Below, piece by piece: positions 59,313-64,000 of a stretch of 64,000 nt of DNA. The stretch is taken from NCBI RefSeq assembly GCF_000185905.1, contig NC_014923.1, positions 248,001 to 312,000 of the forward strand, written 5' to 3'. Under the pieces are notes generated by a model. That model made no database searches and was not told the origin of the DNA. It saw only the letters and a program-made list of their open reading frames with translations. The position numbers were made by a program, and so were the translations under genes. The first letter of the stretch is position 1. Every line of letters begins with the position of its first letter. Origin of the DNA: Mesorhizobium ciceri biovar biserrulae WSM1271. Its GTDB lineage: Bacteria > Pseudomonadota > Alphaproteobacteria > Rhizobiales > Rhizobiaceae.

Positions 59313-62185
59313 CCGCCTCGCGCCTTGCCACCGGCGGCAGCGCCATCGACCGCTCGCGCCTGATCCGCTTCAGCTTCGACGGCACCACCGTGCAAGGCTT
59401 TGCCGGCGACACCATCGCCTCGGCGCTGCTGGCGGGTGACGTCGCGGTCGTCGGCCGCAGCTTCAAATATCACCGGCCGCGCGGCATATGGGGCGCCGGC
59501 GTCGAGGAGCCAAATGCGCTGGTCGATATCGGCGGCTCGCGGGCGACGCCCAACACGCGCGCCACGACCGAGCCGGCGCGCGACGGACTGGTGGCGAAAA
59601 GCGTCAACGCCACGCCCAGCGCACTGGCCGACCGCAACGCCTTCCTGGACCGTTTTGCGCGCTTCATCCCGGCCGCGTTCTACTACAAGACCTTCATGTG
59701 GCCGGACTGGCACAGGTTCGAGCCGCGCATCCGCGCCATGGCGGGGCTGGGCACAGTCGATGCCGACTGGACCTCGCCCGGCATGGCCGACCAGATCAAC
59801 CATCATTGCGACGTGCTGGTGGTGGGCGCGGGGCCGGCAGGGCTGGCGGCGGCAAGACTGGCGTCCGGTGCTGGCCTGACCGTCACACTGGTCGACGACC
59901 AGCAGAGCCCCGGCGGATCGCTCGGCCATCGTGCCGCGGAGATCGACGGCAAGCCGGCGGCCGTATGGGTCAAGGAGACGATTGCCGGGCTTGCCGCTGG
60001 CGGTCACCTCATCCTGCCTTCGACCACCGCCTTCGGCATTTACGACCACAATCTGGTCGGGCTGAACCAGCGTCATCTCGACGGCCGGCCGGATACGCTG
60101 TGGCGCGTCAGGCCGCGCCAGATCGTGCTGGCGACCGGCGCCATAGAGCGACCGCTGCCCTTCGCCAACAATGACCTGCCGGGCATCATGTCGGCGGATG
60201 CGGCGCTCGCCTATCTCCGGCGCCACGCTGTGCTGGTCGGCCGCCGCATCATCGTCGCAGCCAACAATGACAGCGCCTATGAGGTGGCGGGGGCGCTTGC
60301 CGAGGTCGGCGCCGAAGTCAGGCTTGTCGATATCCGGCGTGACGGCACGCCTGCGGCGGCGGCCAATGTCCGGCTGATCAAGGGGCGTTCTCTCGCATCC
60401 GCCAGCGGCAAGCTGCGCGTCGACGGGGTGACGCTCGACGACGGCACGAGGTTCGATGCCGATTGCGTTGTGGTCTCGGGCGGCTGGACGCCGACCATTC
60501 ATCTCTTCGGCCAGGCCAAGGGCAAGCTCGCCTGGAGCGATGCGCGCGCGGCCTTCCTGCCGGGCGAACCGGTCGGCGGTATCGCCGTGGTCGGCGCCGC
60601 AGCCGGCGCGGTCTCCTTGTCGGAGGTGTTTGCCGGCGTGGAAAAGGCATTCGCCGGCAAGGAAAACGCGGCAACACCACGCAGCACCGGGCCGGAGGCG
60701 ACGGACGGCATTCTCCCGGCCTGGCCGATGCCGGGCTCGAAAGGCCGCATCTGGATCGACTATCAGAACGACGTGACGGTGAAGGACGTCGAGCTGGCCG
60801 CACGCGAAAACTTCGTCTCGGTCGAACATCTGAAGCGCTACACCACGCTCGGCATGGCGACCGACCAGGGCAAGACCTCCAACCTGCCCGGGCTGGCGCT
60901 GATGGCAGGGATTACCGGCCGCACGGTGCCGGAGGTCGGCACCACCACCTACCGGCCGCCGTTCACGCCGGTGCCGCTGGCAAGCTTTGCCGGCGCGCGC
61001 GTCGGTGAATTGATGGCGCCGGTACGGCGGCTGCCGCTCGAAAACGTCCATCGCGCCAGCGGCGCTGTCTTCCAGGAATATGGCGGCTGGCTGCGGCCTG
61101 CTCATTATGGCGGCAACGCGGACGCGGAACGTTCGATCGCGGACGAGGCGCGACGTGCGCGCCAGTCGGTCGCGCTGTTCGATGGTTCGACGCTCGGCAA
61201 GATCGAGGTGATCGGGCCGCAGGCGGCGGCGTTCGTCGATTTCCTCTACTACAACACCATGTCAACATTGAAACCGGGCCGCTGCCGCTATGGCTTCATG
61301 CTGTCTGAGAACGGCGTGGTCTTCGACGACGGCGTGCTGGTGCGGCTGGACGAGCATCGCTTCATCGTGTCGTGCTCGTCCTCGCATGTCGCCGCCGTCC
61401 ATGCGCGGCTGGAGGAATGGCGCCAGGACCGTTTTGGCCGCAGCGCCGTCTACATCCACAACGCCACACCGGACATGGCGACACTGACCGTTTCGGGGCC
61501 AAATGCCCGCAAGCTGCTGGAAAAGCTGCATCTTGGCCTCTCGCTCGACGATGCCGACCTGCCGCATATGGCGATCGGTCATGGCACTTATGCCGGCGAC
61601 GAAGTCCGCATCGCCCGCGTCAGTTTCACCGGCGACAGGAGCTACGAGATTTCGATCCGGGCCGACCACGCCGAGCCGCTATGGGCGCATCTGCGCGAGG
61701 CCGGCCAGGCGCTCGACGCCATCGTCATCGGCCTGGAGGCGCTGATGATCCTGCGTGCCGAAAAGGGTTTTATCGTCATCGGCAAGGACACCGACGGCAC
61801 CACATTGCCGCATGATCTCGGCGTCCACGGTCCGCGGGCCAAACGCAAGACCGAGTTCGTCGGCCGACGCTCATTGTTCACCGAGGAGGCGTCGCGTGAC
61901 AATCGCATGCAGCTTGTCGGGCTGGCAGTGCCGCAAGGCGAAGCACCGCTGCCGACCGGCGCGCATGGCATCAAACGGATCGACGGCAGATTGCGCAGCC
62001 AGGGCTTTGTCACCTCGAGCTACCAGAGCCCGACGCTTGGCCGCCCGGTTGCGCTTGGGCTGATAGAGCGCGGCGCGACGCGGCACGGCGAGACGATCGA
62101 CATCCAGTATCTCGGCAAGATCAGCAAGGCGACGATTACCGCCCCTTGCGCCTTCGACCCGGCAGGAGACCGGCTGCATGCGTGA
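59309..62185 (+). CDS. soxA: Sarcosine oxidase alpha subunit
   Basis: This 958-residue subunit has an N-terminal ferredoxin-like part (FDGTTVQGFAGDTIASALLA, FKYHRPRGIWGAG), an NAD-binding Rossmann part (DVLVVGAGPAGLAAARLASG) and a C-terminal GcvT-like folate domain (from about 610: GKIEVIGPQAAAFVDFLYYN, ITFxG-type blocks and VIGLEALMILRAEKGF). The GTG at 59309 has GGGGAG 8 bases upstream. It carries the NAD and folate sites of the tetramer and links the two half-reactions. The C-terminal region is shared with the dehydrogenase at 55228. Confidence 0.93.
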   Translation: MTASRLATGGSAIDRSRLIRFSFDGTTVQGFAGDTIASALLAGDVAVVGRSFKYHRPRGIWGAGVEEPNALVDIGGSRATPNTRATTEPARDGLVAKSVNATPSALADRNAFLDRFARFIPAAFYYKTFMWPDWHRFEPRIRAMAGLGTVDADWTSPGMADQINHHCDVLVVGAGPAGLAAARLASGAGLTVTLVDDQQSPGGSLGHRAAEIDGKPAAVWVKETIAGLAAGGHLILPSTTAFGIYDHNLVGLNQRHLDGRPDTLWRVRPRQIVLATGAIERPLPFANNDLPGIMSADAALAYLRRHAVLVGRRIIVAANNDSAYEVAGALAEVGAEVRLVDIRRDGTPAAAANVRLIKGRSLASASGKLRVDGVTLDDGTRFDADCVVVSGGWTPTIHLFGQAKGKLAWSDARAAFLPGEPVGGIAVVGAAAGAVSLSEVFAGVEKAFAGKENAATPRSTGPEATDGILPAWPMPGSKGRIWIDYQNDVTVKDVELAARENFVSVEHLKRYTTLGMATDQGKTSNLPGLALMAGITGRTVPEVGTTTYRPPFTPVPLASFAGARVGELMAPVRRLPLENVHRASGAVFQEYGGWLRPAHYGGNADAERSIADEARRARQSVALFDGSTLGKIEVIGPQAAAFVDFLYYNTMSTLKPGRCRYGFMLSENGVVFDDGVLVRLDEHRFIVSCSSSHVAAVHARLEEWRQDRFGRSAVYIHNATPDMATLTVSGPNARKLLEKLHLGLSLDDADLPHMAIGHGTYAGDEVRIARVSFTGDRSYEISIRADHAEPLWAHLREAGQALDAIVIGLEALMILRAEKGFIVIGKDTDGTTLPHDLGVHGPRAKRKTEFVGRRSLFTEEASRDNRMQLVGLAVPQGEAPLPTGAHGIKRIDGRLRSQGFVTSSYQSPTLGRPVALGLIERGATRHGETIDIQYLGKISKATITAPCAFDPAGDRLHA

Positions 62186-62717
62186 TCTCGCGGAAAAATG
62201 GTCCGTTGCACCGGACTGGCAGGGCGCGGTCATCGCCACGCCGGGCCTTGCGATACGAGCAGTCCTCGACCTCTCCCAATTGCTGGTCAGCGGCGATCTC
62301 GACGCATGGGCGCGAGTATCTGGCGTGGACCGCACTGGTGTCGGAGCCTTTGGCACCGCACAAGGTGACCGCTATGCGGCGCGGCTGGCGCGCGACCGGC
62401 TGCTGATCGTCTCGAACAGCCCGCTTGCCATCGCCTCGGGCTGGCACACAGACGGGTTCGCGGTGACGGCGATCAGCGCCGGGCTGCAAATGTTCGAGGC
62501 CGAGGGCACGGCGCTCGACGCTTTCATCGCGCGTGGAACGACGCTCGATCCCAGCCAAGCGAGCGCCAGTGCAGCGCTCTCATTCGCAGGCATCAGCGCC
62601 GTCGTCTATCGCCGTGACGGCAAGCTGCGCATCCATGTCGATCGCGGTCTTGCCGCCTATCTCTGGACATGGATGGAAATTGCCGCCGGCAACATCGCCG
62701 CAGGATCAGCGAAGTAG
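62178..62717 (+). CDS. soxG: Sarcosine oxidase gamma subunit
   Basis: This 179-residue protein is the small gamma subunit that helps assemble the tetramer. It overlaps the end of soxA by 8 bases, the usual coupling. Blocks such as VGAFGTAQGDRYAARLARDR and LDPSQASASAALSFAGISAV fit the YgfZ/GcvT-related gamma family. It ends the operon, with the next gene convergent. Confidence 0.87.
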   Translation: MRDLAEKWSVAPDWQGAVIATPGLAIRAVLDLSQLLVSGDLDAWARVSGVDRTGVGAFGTAQGDRYAARLARDRLLIVSNSPLAIASGWHTDGFAVTAISAGLQMFEAEGTALDAFIARGTTLDPSQASASAALSFAGISAVVYRRDGKLRIHVDRGLAAYLWTWMEIAAGNIAAGSAK

Positions 62718-62731
62718 CCGGTTACGGCTGG

Positions 62732-63217
62732 TCAGAGTGTGAACGACCAGAACAGGCAGGCCAGCGTCGCGGCGGCAAACACGACGAAGAACAGGCTGCG
62801 CAGCAGGACGTTGCGGCGCAGCTCGTTCATGACGAAGTGACAACCGACGATCGCCGCGGCAAACAGGAACCGCCAGTTCAGCAATGTCCACACGGCGCTG
62901 CCCTGCCCGAACGCCCATCTGGCGACCAGACAGCCGACGATGGTCGCAAACAGTGCGATCACGGTCCAGAAAAGGGCATCGGCGGCATGGGTCAGGACGA
63001 TACCGGCCGCCCTTATCGGCAGGATCATCATCAGCATCGCGCTGAAGAAATAGACGGCGGCAATCGGGATGAACACGCCGGCGTCGGCAATGCCGTCAAG
63101 GCGCCTGACGCCGATCGCGCCATAGGGATAGCCGTGCCTGGCGACAGCCAGGCTCAACGCCATGAGCAAGGCGGTCAGCACGGCGACCAATGCGAAGGAT
63201 GTGAGGGCTTTGCTCAT
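62732..63217 (-). CDS. Small multi-pass membrane protein of unknown function
   Basis: The 161-residue protein has about four hydrophobic segments: ALTSFALVAVLTALLMALSL, VFIPIAAVYFFSAMLMMIL, ALFWTVIALFATIVGCLV and LFFVVFAAATLACLFW. No functional residue pattern is visible and I do not recognise the family. It is convergent with soxG and separated by 118 bases from the FMN reductase gene, so it is probably an independent unit. Confidence 0.65.
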   Translation of the reverse strand: MSKALTSFALVAVLTALLMALSLAVARHGYPYGAIGVRRLDGIADAGVFIPIAAVYFFSAMLMMILPIRAAGIVLTHAADALFWTVIALFATIVGCLVARWAFGQGSAVWTLLNWRFLFAAAIVGCHFVMNELRRNVLLRSLFFVVFAAATLACLFWSFTL

Positions 63218-63335
63218 GACGTTCCTGTCCCAGACGAATCAGACAGGAACGGTTTTAACGGTCGGTCGTAAATTGCGCGTAAGCGGGGGCGCTGCCCTCA
63301 CGGATTTCGTTCAGTTCAATCTGGCTGACGACAGG

Positions 63336-63896
63336 CTATTCAGCGGCGATCCGGCCTGCCGAACGATTGGCCAGCACAAAGCCGACCTCGTCGACCGCCT
63401 GCGCCGCACGCTTAAGGATCGCCTCGGAGCGCAGCACGCCGTCGGTGAAATCCTTGTCGGTGGCGTAGACGGCGGTGGGCAGCGCAAAGGCCTCGAAGAA
63501 GCCGAACAGCGGCCGCAGCTGATGCTCGACGATCAAGGCATGGCGCTCGCCACCGCCGGTCGCCGTCAGCACGATGGGCTTTCCCCGCAATGCCGCCGGA
63601 TCGATCAGATCGAAGAAATGCTTGAACAGGCCGGTATAGCTGCCCTTGTAGGTCGGCGAGCCCACGACAAACACGTCGGCGGCGAGGATTTGTTCCAGGA
63701 TCGCGTGCGCCTGGCCGTCGAGATCGCGGGCCCATTTCGCCGTTCCCAGCGACGGCCCGAGATCCTCGATATCATAGGTGCTCGCCGATAGGCCGTGGCT
63801 GGCGGCGATGTCCCTGGCGACCAGATCGACGAAGGCGCGCGTCTTTGACGGCCTGGTGATGTTGCCGGAAAAGCCGACGACTGTTGGGTTTGACAT
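63336..63896 (-). CDS. NAD(P)H-dependent FMN reductase (MsuE/SsuE-like)
   Basis: This is a 186-residue flavodoxin-fold enzyme. VVGFSGNITRPSKTRAFVDL is the FMN phosphate loop, DVFVVGSPTYKGSYTGLFKH the middle block and PIVLTATGGGERHALIVEHQ the second flavin contact, as in the MsuE/SsuE family. It makes reduced FMN for two-component monooxygenases that release sulfite from sulfonates. A further minus-strand gene ends just upstream and may encode the monooxygenase partner. Confidence 0.85.
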   Translation of the reverse strand: MSNPTVVGFSGNITRPSKTRAFVDLVARDIAASHGLSASTYDIEDLGPSLGTAKWARDLDGQAHAILEQILAADVFVVGSPTYKGSYTGLFKHFFDLIDPAALRGKPIVLTATGGGERHALIVEHQLRPLFGFFEAFALPTAVYATDKDFTDGVLRSEAILKRAAQAVDEVGFVLANRSAGRIAAE

Positions 63897-63959
63897 GGCA
63901 GTGGGCCTCTTGAATGGTCGAAGGTTTGACGTGGCGGGCCGCCAGCCCGCCGGTGGAAA

Positions 63960-64000
63960 TCAGCTCCAGGCGTGCAGCGGCGGATTTTCGCCGTTGAGGA
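63960..64000 (-). CDS. 3' end of an unidentified minus-strand gene
   Basis: Only the last 12 codons lie in the window (LNGENPPLHAWS, then TGA). They fit the tail of a coding region upstream of the FMN reductase gene, possibly its monooxygenase partner, but too little is visible to name it. Confidence 0.35.
   Translation of the reverse strand, partial: LNGENPPLHAWS

Noticed and set aside
1-64000. tRNA, rRNA, CRISPR, prophage or insertion-sequence features
   Set aside because: No transposase, integrase, direct-repeat array or structural RNA signature was recognised on reading either strand.

Overview
The window looks like a chromosomal segment of a GC-rich alphaproteobacterium of the rhizobial group, most likely Mesorhizobium or a close relative. 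This is inferred from gene content: exo-type polysaccharide genes, a soxBDAG operon, rhizobial-style intergenic palindromes and many GTG/TTG starts. No rRNA, tRNA, CRISPR array or insertion sequence was seen.

Region 1 (1-25,050) is an exopolysaccharide locus built from relatives of the Sinorhizobium meliloti exo genes: exoL-exoA-exoM, exoT, a phosphoribosyltransferase/HAD-like fusion, a GT4 glycosyltransferase, a Tat-signal small subunit with a GMC oxidoreductase, UDP-glucose dehydrogenase, exoK, exoX, exoY, exoF and exoQ. Gene order is rearranged, and several genes face the opposite way from the S. meliloti cluster.

Embedded between exoK and exoX (about 11.9-20.5 kb) is a complete lasso-peptide (RiPP) gene cluster: a 50-residue precursor, a PqqD-like recognition protein (B1), a transglutaminase-like leader peptidase (B2), an asparagine-synthetase-like cyclase (C), an HPr-kinase-like kinase (K) and an ABC exporter (D). 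Divergent from it are a nucleotidyltransferase-family protein and a GT2 glycosyltransferase. The precursor ends in serine, the residue that kinases of this class phosphorylate, so a phosphorylated and possibly further decorated lasso peptide is predicted. A recurring TGC-N3-GCA operator lies in the promoters of exoL, exoT, exoY, exoQ and the lasso operon, which suggests joint control, possibly by a PhaR/AniA-type regulator.

Region 2 (25.2-47.6 kb) is catabolic: an SDR dehydrogenase and acetone-carboxylase-like acxABC with a divergent LuxR-type regulator; a fused alpha/beta 2-oxoacid dehydrogenase E1 with a family-5 solute-binding protein; a class III aminotransferase; a GntR regulator; OtnK/OtnC-like four-carbon sugar-acid genes; a type III CoA-transferase with a dipeptide-type ABC transporter; an IclR regulator; and a second SDR. 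Matching operator-like palindromes link the IclR and GntR genes to targets up to 13 kb apart.

Region 3 (47.7-54.1 kb) holds a glycoamylase-domain hydrolase overlapping a mercuric-reductase-like flavoprotein, an unidentified glycosyltransferase-like protein, a DUF1349-like protein and an aldehyde dehydrogenase. Region 4 (54.3-62.7 kb) holds a TetR regulator, a dimethylglycine/sarcosine dehydrogenase-like flavoprotein and soxBDAG (heterotetrameric sarcosine oxidase), with a shared TetR-type operator candidate. The window closes with a small membrane protein, an FMN reductase and the 3' end of another gene.
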